DNA of 34,420 nt, taken from IMG/VR virus record IMGVR_UViG_3300000101_000064, positions 1 to 34,420 of that record. One strand, given 5' to 3'. This document shows positions 7,450-15,546 of this stretch, one piece after another. The notes beneath the pieces were generated by a model. The model was not told where the DNA came from. It searched no databases and saw only the letters and a program-made list of their open reading frames with translations. Position 1 is the stretch's first letter. Each line of letters begins with the position of its first letter. The stretch is from a virus. The position numbers and the translations under genes were made by a program.

Positions 7450-9866
7450 TGGGAGCGACATACACAAGACAATCTACGTATACAGATGGTGATATAATTC
7501 AAGCATCTAATACTAACAATGAATTTGATCAACTTTTAGCTGCCTTTGCTGCTAATACAGGTCACACACATGACGGTACTACAGGTGAAGGTGGACCTAT
7601 TAGTACGTTAGCTGGACATGGATTAACATTTGGTGCTGGTACATCAGGTACAGATATTACAATTACCTTTGATGGTGAAAGTAATGATGGTGTATTAAAG
7701 TGGATGGAAGATGAGGACTACTTTGAGTTCTCTGATGACATACTTATTGCTACTACAGAAAAGTTACAATTTCGTGATACTGCTATTTATATTAACTCTA
7801 GTGCTGACGGTCAGCTTGATATTGTTGCAGACACAGAAATACAAATTGCTGCTACTACTGTAGATATTAATGGCCTTGTTGATATATCAGGCAACCTATC
7901 TGTGGGTGGTAACTTAGATGTTACAGGTACATTTGATCTTAGTGATGCTAACTTTACTAATGCTGGTAATATTCAACTGGATAGTATTTCTGGTGATTCA
8001 GATACTAATACAAGTATTACATTTAGTGGCTCAGATGTTATTACAGTTGCAACTGGTGGGTCTACTGCCTTTACAGTAAATGCAGATCAGTCTGTAACTT
8101 TTTCTGGTAACGTAATAATTGGCAGTGCAAATATAGCAGAAGCAGAATTAGAAATACTTGATGGTGCTACTGTTACTACTGCAGAACTTAATATTCTTGA
8201 TGGTGTAACAGCTACTGCTGCAGAGATAAATACTTTAGATGGTGTTACTGCAGTTGTAGGTGAACTTAATGCTCTTGACTTAGGTAGCACTGCTATTGGT
8301 ACTGCTATTGCTTCTAAAGCAGTTGTATTAGATGCAAACAAAGATTATACAGGTATACGAAATCTCACACTAGCAGGTGATCTTACTATTGGTGGTGATG
8401 ACCTTACAATGGCTACTAATACTGCTGGTGCTTTACTTATTGCCGATGGTACAAACTTTAATCCCACTGTAGTAGGTGATCTATCAGAAATATCAACCGC
8501 TGCTAATGATGATGTATTTATAGCTATAGACACTTCTGGTGGTGGCCTTAAAAAAATTAGTAGAAGTGCTATTATTGCTGGTACTGGTTCAAGTGGAGAC
8601 TTAGCTAACATAGTAGAAGACACATCACCACAACTAGGTGGAAACCTAGATACTAACTCTAATAATATACTAATTGATGATGCACATTTTATTGGTGATG
8701 AAAATGGTAATGAACAAATTATCTTTCAAACTACAAGCTCTGCAGTAAATCAAATTGATGTAACAAATGCAGCTACTGGTAATGGTCCTATTATATCTTC
8801 TACTGGTGGTGATACAAACATTAATCTTAATTTAACTCCTAAAGGTTCTGGGGTTGTTATGATTGATGGTACTGTTGGTATTGATACAGGTAAAATTGAT
8901 CTTAAAAATAGTGGTACAGCTTCTCAGATTTTATTCTACTGTGAAAGCTCTAATGCCCACGCACAAACACTACAAGGTGCTCCACACTCTCAAGGAGCTA
9001 CAAATACACTTCTATTACCAGATGGAGGCAATGGAACATTACTGTCAACAGTCTCGACTGCTACAATAACTAACAAAACTTTAACATCTCCTAAGATTAA
9101 TGAAGATGTAGCAGTTACCTCAACAGCCACAGAGTTAAACCTTCTTGACGGTGTTACAGCTACTACGGCTGAATTAAACATTTTAGATGGTGTTACTAGC
9201 ACTGCTGCGGAAATAAATATAATAGATGGGGGTACTTCTGCTACATCAACTACAGTAGCAGATGCAGACCGTGTTGTTATGAATGACAACGGCACTATGG
9301 TTCAAGTAGCTGTAACAGACCTTGCTGCATACTTTGATGATGAAATAACTGCAATGCCTAACCTTATAACTACTGCAGCTACTACGGTAGGGGCATTAGA
9401 TTCTGGTAGTATTACATCTGGGTTTGGCACTATTGATACAGGTGCTTCTGCTATTACTACTACAGGTCTTATATCTGGTGGTTCGTTAGACATTGATAAT
9501 GTTCTTATTAACGGTACAACTATTGGTCACACAGATGACACAGACCTTATTACATTAGCTGATGGTTTAGTTACTGTTGCGGGTGAAGTATCCTTGACAA
9601 CACTAGACATTGGTGGTACTAATGTAACATCTACTGCAGCAGAACTAAACATACTTGATGGAGTAACTGCCACTACTGCAGAGTTAAATTTACTAGATGG
9701 TGGTACTTCTGTTGGTAGTTCAATAACAGTAGCAGATGCTGATGGTTTTGTAGTTAATGATGGTGGAACAATGAAGACTATTCCAGCAACAGATATAAAA
9801 ACTTATGCTAGTGGTAGTTCAGCTACTAAAGGTTTTGCTATAGCAATGGCAATCGTATTCGGATAA
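7449..9866 (+). CDS. Tail fibre protein with LDG repeats
   Basis: The 805-residue protein probably binds the host surface. The N-terminal segment contains GHTHDGTTGEGG (about 38-49), a motif frequent in phage tail fibres, and may attach it to the tail. The body is beta-rich, with Thr/Asp/Gly repeats suggesting a trimeric fibre. Nine copies of an AELN-x-LDG-x-T element occur in three clusters, at residues about 231-278, 557-596 and 729-752. The C-terminus (KGFAIAMAIVFG) is hydrophobic. The gene starts in a TAATG overlap with the tail hub gene, with an AGGAG about ten bases upstream. No chaperone, hydrolase or peptidase motif is seen. Confidence 0.75.
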   Translation: MGATYTRQSTYTDGDIIQASNTNNEFDQLLAAFAANTGHTHDGTTGEGGPISTLAGHGLTFGAGTSGTDITITFDGESNDGVLKWMEDEDYFEFSDDILIATTEKLQFRDTAIYINSSADGQLDIVADTEIQIAATTVDINGLVDISGNLSVGGNLDVTGTFDLSDANFTNAGNIQLDSISGDSDTNTSITFSGSDVITVATGGSTAFTVNADQSVTFSGNVIIGSANIAEAELEILDGATVTTAELNILDGVTATAAEINTLDGVTAVVGELNALDLGSTAIGTAIASKAVVLDANKDYTGIRNLTLAGDLTIGGDDLTMATNTAGALLIADGTNFNPTVVGDLSEISTAANDDVFIAIDTSGGGLKKISRSAIIAGTGSSGDLANIVEDTSPQLGGNLDTNSNNILIDDAHFIGDENGNEQIIFQTTSSAVNQIDVTNAATGNGPIISSTGGDTNINLNLTPKGSGVVMIDGTVGIDTGKIDLKNSGTASQILFYCESSNAHAQTLQGAPHSQGATNTLLLPDGGNGTLLSTVSTATITNKTLTSPKINEDVAVTSTATELNLLDGVTATTAELNILDGVTSTAAEINIIDGGTSATSTTVADADRVVMNDNGTMVQVAVTDLAAYFDDEITAMPNLITTAATTVGALDSGSITSGFGTIDTGASAITTTGLISGGSLDIDNVLINGTTIGHTDDTDLITLADGLVTVAGEVSLTTLDIGGTNVTSTAAELNILDGVTATTAELNLLDGGTSVGSSITVADADGFVVNDGGTMKTIPATDIKTYASGSSATKGFAIAMAIVFG
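8139..9705 (+). repeat. AELNILDGVTAT repeats inside the tail fibre
   Basis: Nine degenerate copies of about 11-14 codons are grouped at about 8139-8282 (four), 9121-9235 (three) and 9637-9705 (two). They are in frame and separated by unrelated beta-rich sequence. Such repeats are common in phage fibres and could allow length change by recombination. Confidence 0.8.
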
Positions 9867-9878
9867 AGGAAGAAATAA

Positions 9879-10244
9879 ATGACCGTAATTAATCTAATTA
9901 ATGTATCAAGCATTACACCTACGACAGTTGCTGGTGCGATAACAACAAGCAGGGCAGCTATTATTGATGTTGCTGCTGACAAAGTTGCTAAAGTAAACAC
10001 ACTACTTATTGCAAACATTGACGGTACTAATGCTGCTGATGTTACAGTTGAAGTAAGTGTAGACAATGGTTCAAACTATGTAGCTATAGCCAAGACAGTA
10101 TCTGTACCTGCTGACTCAACACTAGTTGTTGTAGGTAAAGACAATGGCTTCTACTTAGATGAAACAGACTTACTTGCAGTTACAGCTTCTGCAGCTAGTG
10201 ACCTAACATACTTATGTAGTTTTGAACTAATGGATGATGCTTAA
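9879..10244 (+). CDS. Small beta-rich tail-associated protein
   Basis: The 121-residue protein has alternating hydrophobic residues consistent with a compact beta-sandwich. Examples are KVNTLLIANID (about 47-57), DVTVEVSVDNGSNYVAIAK and TLVVVGKDNGFYL. No signal peptide, membrane segment or catalytic motif is visible. It begins 12 bases after the fibre stop with a good AAGGAAG site and is followed after 15 bases by the first propeller protein. The position suggests a fibre-tip, adaptor or capping protein for neighbouring adhesins. The pattern resembles small proteins I recall near marine phage fibre genes, but no named family can be assigned. Confidence 0.6.
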   Translation: MTVINLINVSSITPTTVAGAITTSRAAIIDVAADKVAKVNTLLIANIDGTNAADVTVEVSVDNGSNYVAIAKTVSVPADSTLVVVGKDNGFYLDETDLLAVTASAASDLTYLCSFELMDDA

Positions 10245-10259
10245 TAGGGGCAACGACTA

Positions 10260-11489
10260 ATGGCTAGAAGAAATGGTGGCTTTATAGGTCAAGATGGATT
10301 AGATGCACCTGATCCACCCACAGGTGTTACACCTACGGCTGGTAACGCACAGGTTAGTGTGGCATTTACTGCTCCTAGTGATGTAGGTACGTCTGCTATT
10401 ACAGGTTTTGTAGTACAGGTTAGTACAGATGATACAGCCTACAGTGCAGGTTCTAATACAGGTACGTCTTCACCTATTGTTGTAAGTAGTCTTACTAATG
10501 ATACTGCAGCTACTGCAAAAGTATGGGCTATTAATGCTTATGGTACATCTGCACCTAGTGGTGCTAGTGCTAGTTTTACACCTGTATTACCTACTCCAAG
10601 GGCTATAATACATGTAACTACTACTGGTTCTTCACCTGCTAATCAAACACTAGAATATGTTGATATGGGAACTTCAGGTGATTCCTCAGATTTTGGAGAC
10701 TTAACTCAATCTAGAGAGGGAACAGGTGGTGGTGCATCAACTACTAGAGGTATTTTTAGTAGTGGTAGTTTTGCGTACAGTGGATCAATGTACAATGTTA
10801 TAGATTACGTCACTATACTTTCTACTGGTAATGCTACTGACTTTGGAGATATGTCTGTATCAAGGACTTATGGAGATGGTTTATCAAATAATACCAGAGC
10901 TATATTTGGTGGTGGGGCTACTAACGCAAACAAGTCTACAAAGTCAAATGTAATAGATTATGTAACAATAGCTAATACAGGTAATGCTACAGACTTTGGT
11001 GACTTGAGTGCAGCAAAAGCTGATGTAGCTGCTGCTGCTTCTACAACAAGAGGGGTTTTTATTGGTGGTGATACTGGAAGTGCTATTAACGTAATAGAAT
11101 ATATTACTATAGCGTCTGTAGGTAATACTACAGACTTTGGGGATCACGCTGCTACTTTAAGATTTGGTTCAGCTTGTGCAAGTAATGTAAGATTAGTATG
11201 TCATGGTTACAGGGCTAATGCATCAAGTAATGCTTTAGATTATATTACTATAGCTAATACAGGTAATACTACAGACTTTGGTGACCTAACAAAAACATGC
11301 TATGGAACTGGAGCTACATCTAATCATATTTTAGGTATATTTAATGGTGGGGCTAGTACAGATAGTAAAAGCATGGATAAAATAACTATAGCCAGTACAG
11401 GTAATGCTGCTGACTTTGGTGATCTAAGTATTGTTGCTAAGGCAAAACCAACATCTATCTCTTCAAAACACGGAGGCATAGCAGCATAA
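10260..11489 (+). CDS. Adhesin-like protein: fibronectin III domain plus six-repeat propeller
   Basis: The 409-residue protein starts with a short tail, then a fibronectin type III-like domain at about 17-108 (PPTGVTPTAGNAQVSVAFTA, ITGFVVQVSTDD, AKVWAINAYGTS). Six repeats of about 45-50 residues follow. Each contains a TRGIF-GGG-like strand, a NVIDYVTIA strand and TGNATDFGDLS. The chain ends with KHGGIAA, which resembles the first strand of a blade and could close a beta-propeller ring. This is the only one of the three tandem paralogs with the fibronectin domain, which may attach the group to the virion. A host-receptor or glycan-binding role is inferred. Its last codons include GGAGG, serving the next gene. 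Confidence 0.68.
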   Translation: MARRNGGFIGQDGLDAPDPPTGVTPTAGNAQVSVAFTAPSDVGTSAITGFVVQVSTDDTAYSAGSNTGTSSPIVVSSLTNDTAATAKVWAINAYGTSAPSGASASFTPVLPTPRAIIHVTTTGSSPANQTLEYVDMGTSGDSSDFGDLTQSREGTGGGASTTRGIFSSGSFAYSGSMYNVIDYVTILSTGNATDFGDMSVSRTYGDGLSNNTRAIFGGGATNANKSTKSNVIDYVTIANTGNATDFGDLSAAKADVAAAASTTRGVFIGGDTGSAINVIEYITIASVGNTTDFGDHAATLRFGSACASNVRLVCHGYRANASSNALDYITIANTGNTTDFGDLTKTCYGTGATSNHILGIFNGGASTDSKSMDKITIASTGNAADFGDLSIVAKAKPTSISSKHGGIAA

Positions 11490-12454
11490 TGCCCAACTTT
11501 AATGGCGTGTGGAGCCTCTCAACACAATATCAGTATGCAGCAGATTGGCCTATTATACCTGACGCTACTATAGGTTTGCATTTTGGTGGATTAACAACCG
11601 CTGGTGCTTATTTAAATGTAATACAACAGATAAGTTTTGTTTCTGGAACTAACGCTACTGACTTTGGAGACTTAACTCAAGGAGTATATTATAGTGCGGC
11701 TGTTAGTTCTTCTACTAGAGGCATCAATGCTGGTGGTACTACAGGTAGTCAAATAAATGTAATAGATTATGTTACAATAGCCTCTGCTGGTAATGCTACA
11801 GACTTTGGTAATTTAAGTGCAGCAAAATCATCATTGGCTGGTGCTGGCAATAATACAAGAGGTCTTATAGCTGGTGGTCTAGTCGGCAGTACACAACAAG
11901 ATGTTATAGAATATGTTACAATAGCTAACACTGGTAATGGCACTGATTTTGGAGACTTAAGTTCAGCAAGACATGCATTAGCAGCACTTAGTGGTACTAC
12001 TAGAACTATTTTTCTTGGCGGTCAGTCAGGTAGTACTTATATGGATACAATAGAATATGTAACTACAGGTTCTACAGGTAATGTAACAGACTTTGGAAAT
12101 CTTTTAGCTGGTCAAGACCACACACGAGCATCTTCAAACTCTATAAGAGGTTTATATTTTGGAGGATTTGATGGCAGTAATAGTCAAAATGTAATTCAAT
12201 ATATTACAATAGCCTCTACTGGTAATGCTTCTGACTTTGGTGATCTACTTGCAGTTAATGCTTTTAATTCAAGTTGTGCAAGTCCAGTTACAGCATTATT
12301 ATTAGGTGGAAGTGTAGATGATGGAAGTAATGCAATAAATGTTATTCAAGGAGTAACTATAGCTACTACTGGTAATTCTACAGACTTTGGTGATTTAACT
12401 ATAGCAGTGTTTGGATCAAGTGCTTGCTCTAATGCACACGGAGGTATTGCATAA
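11489..12454 (+). CDS. Propeller-repeat adhesin, second tandem paralog
   Basis: This 321-residue protein lacks the fibronectin domain of its upstream paralog. A short N-terminal segment (GVWSLSTQYQYAADWP) is followed by six copies of the VIxYVTIA-x-TGN-x-TDFG(D/N)L repeat and ends with HGGIA. Comparable N-terminal wording (GVWNLQDAYDYTRGGNWP) is found in the third paralog, so these two are closest in architecture. The ATG overlaps the previous stop as TAATG, 12 bases after a GGAGG within the preceding gene. It probably forms one ring of beta-blades on a tail appendage. A structural, non-enzymatic role is likely because no catalytic residues stand out. Confidence 0.66.
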   Translation: MPNFNGVWSLSTQYQYAADWPIIPDATIGLHFGGLTTAGAYLNVIQQISFVSGTNATDFGDLTQGVYYSAAVSSSTRGINAGGTTGSQINVIDYVTIASAGNATDFGNLSAAKSSLAGAGNNTRGLIAGGLVGSTQQDVIEYVTIANTGNGTDFGDLSSARHALAALSGTTRTIFLGGQSGSTYMDTIEYVTTGSTGNVTDFGNLLAGQDHTRASSNSIRGLYFGGFDGSNSQNVIQYITIASTGNASDFGDLLAVNAFNSSCASPVTALLLGGSVDDGSNAINVIQGVTIATTGNSTDFGDLTIAVFGSSACSNAHGGIA

Positions 12455-13497
12455 TGTCGTACAAACAAATGACAGGCAACATAATCTCCGCAACAAAAGT
12501 AGAACCTGCTGGTAAAGTTGTAAATAGTGCAGCTTCTGGTGTGTGGAACTTACAAGATGCCTATGACTACACTAGGGGTGGTAACTGGCCTAATGCAGCT
12601 AATGCTGCGCCATCAGGATTAATAGCTGGCGTTGGTGCAACTGGTGGCTCCTACACAAATGTAATAGATTTTATTGTCATTGCCACTACAGGTAATTCTA
12701 CAGACTTTGGTGATAGAACTGTATCCACTTGGAGATTAAGTGCTTTTGGATCTTCTACAAGAGGTATGTTTAATGGTGGTCAAACAGATGATAGATTAGA
12801 CACAATAGATTTTGTCACTATAGCTTCAACAGGTAATGCTACTGACTTTGGTGATCAGTCCACAGTTTCTCGATTTGGAACAAGTTTAAGTAATAACGTA
12901 AGAGGTGTCATGGCTTTAGGGGATACAGATGCTTCTGTTAATTCAGACGTTATGGACTACGTCACTATAGCATCTACTGGAAATGCTACTGACTTTGGTA
13001 ATCTAAGTCTTGGTAGGTTTTCCCTAGCAGGTTGTGCAAGTACAACAAGAGGTCTTTTTGCAGGTGGCTATAATAGTGGAAACAAAAATATTATAGATTA
13101 CATAACTATAGGATCAACAGGTAATGCTACAGACTTTGGTGATTTATCAGCAACTAGTAATAATAGCTCTGGGTGTGCTTCTAATACAAGAGGTCTTTTT
13201 GCATTGGGTTATACATCTACTTACTCTGATACTATAGAGTATGTTACTATAGCTAATACAGGTAATGTTACAGACTTTGGTAATTTGACTGAAGCTAAAC
13301 ATAATATGTTATCAGTTTGCAGTAATTTACGTGGTATCTTTGCAGGAGGTAGTTCTTCGTCTGGCAATGCGACCATTGCAACTATGGATTATGTTACTAT
13401 AGCTAGTGCAGGTAATGCATCAGATTTTGGTGACTTATCTGCAGTAACACTAAATGGAGCAGGTTGTTCAGGTTCACACGGTGGTATAGCTGCATAA
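12454..13497 (+). CDS. Propeller-repeat adhesin, third tandem paralog
   Basis: The 347-residue protein has a longer N-terminus (about 50 residues, including KMTG-like polar text and GVWNLQDAYDY) before six TDFG(D/N) repeats and a terminal HGGIAA. It starts in a TAATG overlap with the second paralog, nine bases after GGAGG. Here the His-Gly-Gly codons read CAC GGT GGT, so no ribosome site is formed, matching the absence of a coupled gene downstream. The blades are as regular as in the other paralogs and there is no frameshift. It is likely a tail adhesin expressed together with the two previous genes. Confidence 0.66.
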   Translation: MSYKQMTGNIISATKVEPAGKVVNSAASGVWNLQDAYDYTRGGNWPNAANAAPSGLIAGVGATGGSYTNVIDFIVIATTGNSTDFGDRTVSTWRLSAFGSSTRGMFNGGQTDDRLDTIDFVTIASTGNATDFGDQSTVSRFGTSLSNNVRGVMALGDTDASVNSDVMDYVTIASTGNATDFGNLSLGRFSLAGCASTTRGLFAGGYNSGNKNIIDYITIGSTGNATDFGDLSATSNNSSGCASNTRGLFALGYTSTYSDTIEYVTIANTGNVTDFGNLTEAKHNMLSVCSNLRGIFAGGSSSSGNATIATMDYVTIASAGNASDFGDLSAVTLNGAGCSGSHGGIAA

Positions 13498-13501
13498 GCA
13501 C

Positions 13502-13530
13502 TTGCAATCTTTAACAAGATATGATATAAC
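13502..13530 (+). promoter_or_regulatory. Candidate sigma70-like promoter
   Basis: TTGCAA (13502-13507) and TATAAC (13525-13530) are separated by 17 bp in the only gap between the adhesin block and the next genes. The -35 matches 4/6 and the -10 matches 5/6. It would drive the four small genes from 13560 onward. Confidence 0.45.
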
Positions 13531-13559
13531 TCATAAGAACAATAAGAAGGAGTTACTCA

Positions 13560-14399
13560 TTGTCTAACACAGAATTAGCTATCACAACTACACTAAACGA
13601 AGCACTACCTACTGCTGCCCCTGAGTATAAGTCTATGCTTAATAACATTGCTGAGAAGATGCCAGCAGTTACACAGGCCACCAGCAACTTCCACAAGTCA
13701 CACAGTCAGTTTATGGGAGTTACACTAGACGTAACAGCTATTACACCCATACGTAGCATTAAACATACACTAGCTGAAATAGACAAGACACGATCAGCAC
13801 TACAGGAAGCTTACATAGGGCTACGCAAGAAAGAGAATAAGCTTAAGAAAAGAGAAGCTGAACTTAAAGTTTGTACAGATGACTTAGACCGTGAGCTACT
13901 AGAGATAAAGATACTGGAGCTACAGGGTCACTTAGAAGGTACACGCAACGCAGTCCAAGGTGCTGTACGCAAGATGAACTTCTTTACTAATCAGTACGAT
14001 AACCTGATGAAGAAGATAGGTAAGACAGAACTTACTGAGGAAGACTACGAACTAGAAGAAGCACGTTACCACATTATGACTTGTATGAAGCAAGCATTAA
14101 ACAGTGCAAGACCACGACAGGGTATCATTGACGAAGGTAACATGATCTACTTATTTGACTTAGGTATCAATGCAGCCCAAGCTCAACTAGAAGTAATGTC
14201 ATACCTTAACTGGGAAAACGAATTAGTACAACAAGGCAAAGCCCCAGAGCATGAGCATACAGTACAGTGGCTTGAGGGATGTGCAGATAAGTGGGCAGGA
14301 TGTCCAGCAGCATTTGCTAACAGTAGAGGGTTTGACGTATTTGACCCTACATCATTAGCTAACACACCACAGATAGAGGATAAAACAGATGGCGTATAA
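13560..14399 (+). CDS. Conserved-looking phage protein of unknown function, coiled coil
   Basis: The 279-residue protein starts at TTG, supported by AAGGAG (13547-13552) seven bases upstream; no ATG lies nearer that site. Residues about 70-125 are a long charged helix likely to form a coiled coil (KKENKLKKREAEL, DDLDRELLEIKILEL). A compact segment follows with ARPRQGIIDEGNMIYLFDLG and HTVQWLEGCADKWAGCP, including Cys residues that could be structural. There is no membrane segment. Base composition and codon choice look closer to the replication arm than to the adjacent fibre genes. It lies behind its own candidate promoter and overlaps the next gene by 11 bases. I do not recognise its function. 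Confidence 0.6.
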   Translation: MSNTELAITTTLNEALPTAAPEYKSMLNNIAEKMPAVTQATSNFHKSHSQFMGVTLDVTAITPIRSIKHTLAEIDKTRSALQEAYIGLRKKENKLKKREAELKVCTDDLDRELLEIKILELQGHLEGTRNAVQGAVRKMNFFTNQYDNLMKKIGKTELTEEDYELEEARYHIMTCMKQALNSARPRQGIIDEGNMIYLFDLGINAAQAQLEVMSYLNWENELVQQGKAPEHEHTVQWLEGCADKWAGCPAAFANSRGFDVFDPTSLANTPQIEDKTDGV

Positions 14400-14742
14400 A
14401 GTAGTAAAATATAGGTTGACCTCTGAAGGTACAATACCTACATGGTTAAAGTTTGGTGTACCTCAAGGTACTGGTGGTATGTATGCTGTAGCTGATCCTG
14501 ATACAGCAAGTCCTCAAGATTGGATTATGATAGGTATAGCTGACGATGGTGCAGACATATCAGAAGCTATTGCTGAGATAGGAAGTAAGAATGATTTAAC
14601 TACATACCTTACAAGTGTGAGTGTTGTTGATGGTACACAGACTTGGAAGACACTTAATAGTGACGGAGATGAGATAGACTTTGTACCAGCAAATGCAGCT
14701 ACTGCTATCTGGGATGACTTAGACACACTGAATGGTGGTTAA
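14389..14742 (+). CDS. Small protein of unknown function
   Basis: The 117-residue acidic protein has beta-rich text at the N-terminus (YKVVKYRLTSEGTIPTWLKF). Gly-rich and Asp-rich segments follow (GVPQGTGGMY, DPDTASPQDWIMIGIADDGAD), and it ends with IWDDLDTLNGG. It overlaps the end of the upstream gene by 11 bases and is followed two bases later by a membrane-protein gene, so the four genes from 13560 to 15533 look like one unit. There is no signal peptide, transmembrane segment or recognisable active site. It may be a tail or lysis-accessory protein, but nothing in the sequence decides this. Confidence 0.5.
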   Translation: MAYKVVKYRLTSEGTIPTWLKFGVPQGTGGMYAVADPDTASPQDWIMIGIADDGADISEAIAEIGSKNDLTTYLTSVSVVDGTQTWKTLNSDGDEIDFVPANAATAIWDDLDTLNGG

Positions 14743-14744
14743 GA

Positions 14745-15017
14745 ATGGCAAATGATAACTGGCATTTAAGTAAGTCTGTACCCCTAACATTAATCTTTGG
14801 ATTGTTTGTGCAGGGTGCAGCTATTGTTTGGACTGTAAGTACAATGACCTCTGACATAGAAGTTAATGCTTCTAAGATTGTAGAGGTACAACAGAGACTA
14901 GGCCGTATGGAAGACGCAGTACATGGGCAAGCTATCTCTATGGCTAGAATAGATGAGAACATAAAAGCCATTCGTATGTCTGTAGAAAAGATGGCAAACA
15001 GACAACCATTACCTTGA
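14745..15017 (+). CDS. Small membrane protein, holin-like candidate
   Basis: This 90-residue protein has one hydrophobic segment at about 13-33 (PLTLIFGLFVQGAAIVWTVS) after a short polar N-terminus. A charged helical tail follows (IEVNASKIVEVQQRLGRMEDA and onward), predicted as a coiled coil. Small phage proteins starting with a similar 'LSKSVPLTLI' sequence are frequent beside lysis genes. A single-pass topology with a cytoplasmic or periplasmic coil fits a holin or spanin-type function, but neither is proven. The stop codon lies inside a stem-loop at 15008-15042. The next gene also encodes a membrane protein. Confidence 0.52.
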   Translation: MANDNWHLSKSVPLTLIFGLFVQGAAIVWTVSTMTSDIEVNASKIVEVQQRLGRMEDAVHGQAISMARIDENIKAIRMSVEKMANRQPLP

Positions 15018-15042
15018 CATCCCTTATGTGGGTGGCGGTAAT
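15008..15042 (+). promoter_or_regulatory. Stem-loop spanning the 90-aa gene's stop codon
   Basis: ATTACC (15008-15013) pairs with GGTAAT (15037-15042). Inside, CA plus CCC (15018-15023) can pair with GGGTG (15030-15034) with one bulge. The structure ends 10 bases before the AAGGA site of the next gene, so it may influence translation. It has no T-run and is a poor terminator. Confidence 0.35.
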
Positions 15043-15065
15043 TATATAACAAAAGGATTACTGTC

Positions 15066-15533
15066 GTGATAGAGGTATTAGCATTAGCTGGTGCAGTTAC
15101 TAAGATAGCAGGGTCTGTAAGTGCTGCCATAAAAGCAGGAAAAGATGCCTCAAGTTTACTACCTCAGTTTGGTAAACTAGCTAAGTTAGAAGCTGACATA
15201 AATCTTGCAGAACAAGGTAGACACAAAGGTCCACTAGGTAGGCTTACATCTACAGAAGAAGAAGGCTTTGCAATAGCACAGGCAAAGATGGCCCACAAAG
15301 AAGCTCAGAGAGAACTTAGGTCTTGTTGTCAACTATATGGACCGCCAGGTATGTGGGACTTGGTTGTAAAAGAACAAGCTGCTGCTAGGTCTAGGCAGAA
15401 GAAAGCACTAGAAGAAGAAGCTGAAGCAAGAGATAAATTATTCTGGGTAATTTCAGTGGTATCAGCAGTATTATTTTTTGCTGTAGGTTCTAGTTTAATG
15501 ATCTGGGGTTTAGATAAAGCAGTTAATGGATAA
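15066..15533 (+). CDS. Membrane-anchored small protein, possible lysis function
   Basis: The 155-residue protein starts at GTG with AAGGA eight bases upstream. An N-terminal amphipathic Ala/Gly stretch (LALAGAVTKIAGSVSAAIKAG) precedes a charged middle with RLTSTEEEGFAIAQAKMAHK. A Cys pair sits near residue 87 and a basic/acidic helix (EQAAARSRQKKALEEEAEA) follows. One transmembrane segment lies near the end (LFWVISVVSAVLFFAVGSSL). Together with the preceding single-pass protein it forms a pair of membrane genes just before the ejection-protein block. A holin, spanin or virion membrane role is possible. The family is one I recall in marine phages without a known function. Confidence 0.55.
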   Translation: MIEVLALAGAVTKIAGSVSAAIKAGKDASSLLPQFGKLAKLEADINLAEQGRHKGPLGRLTSTEEEGFAIAQAKMAHKEAQRELRSCCQLYGPPGMWDLVVKEQAAARSRQKKALEEEAEARDKLFWVISVVSAVLFFAVGSSLMIWGLDKAVNG

Positions 15534-15546
15534 GGGTAAATAAAAA

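Larger units (their letters stand above)
10590..13497 (+). repeat. 18 tandem propeller-blade repeats over three genes
   Basis: Each of the three genes carries six copies of a unit of about 135-155 bases whose core encodes TGN-x-TDFG(D/N)L. The DNA is also similar between copies, for example around GGTAATGCTACAGACTTTGG at about 10980 and 11790. This similarity should favour recombination between blades and between genes. Confidence 0.8.

Noticed and set aside
10590-13497. Regular repeats that might look like a CRISPR array or other repeat locus
   Set aside because: They are in-frame protein repeats of variable spacing within three intact genes, with no spacer/repeat structure or cas genes.
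7449-13497. Diversity-generating retroelement target in the fibre or adhesin genes
   Set aside because: No reverse transcriptase and no template repeat are visible in the window. The repeats are better explained as propeller blades and fibre motifs.
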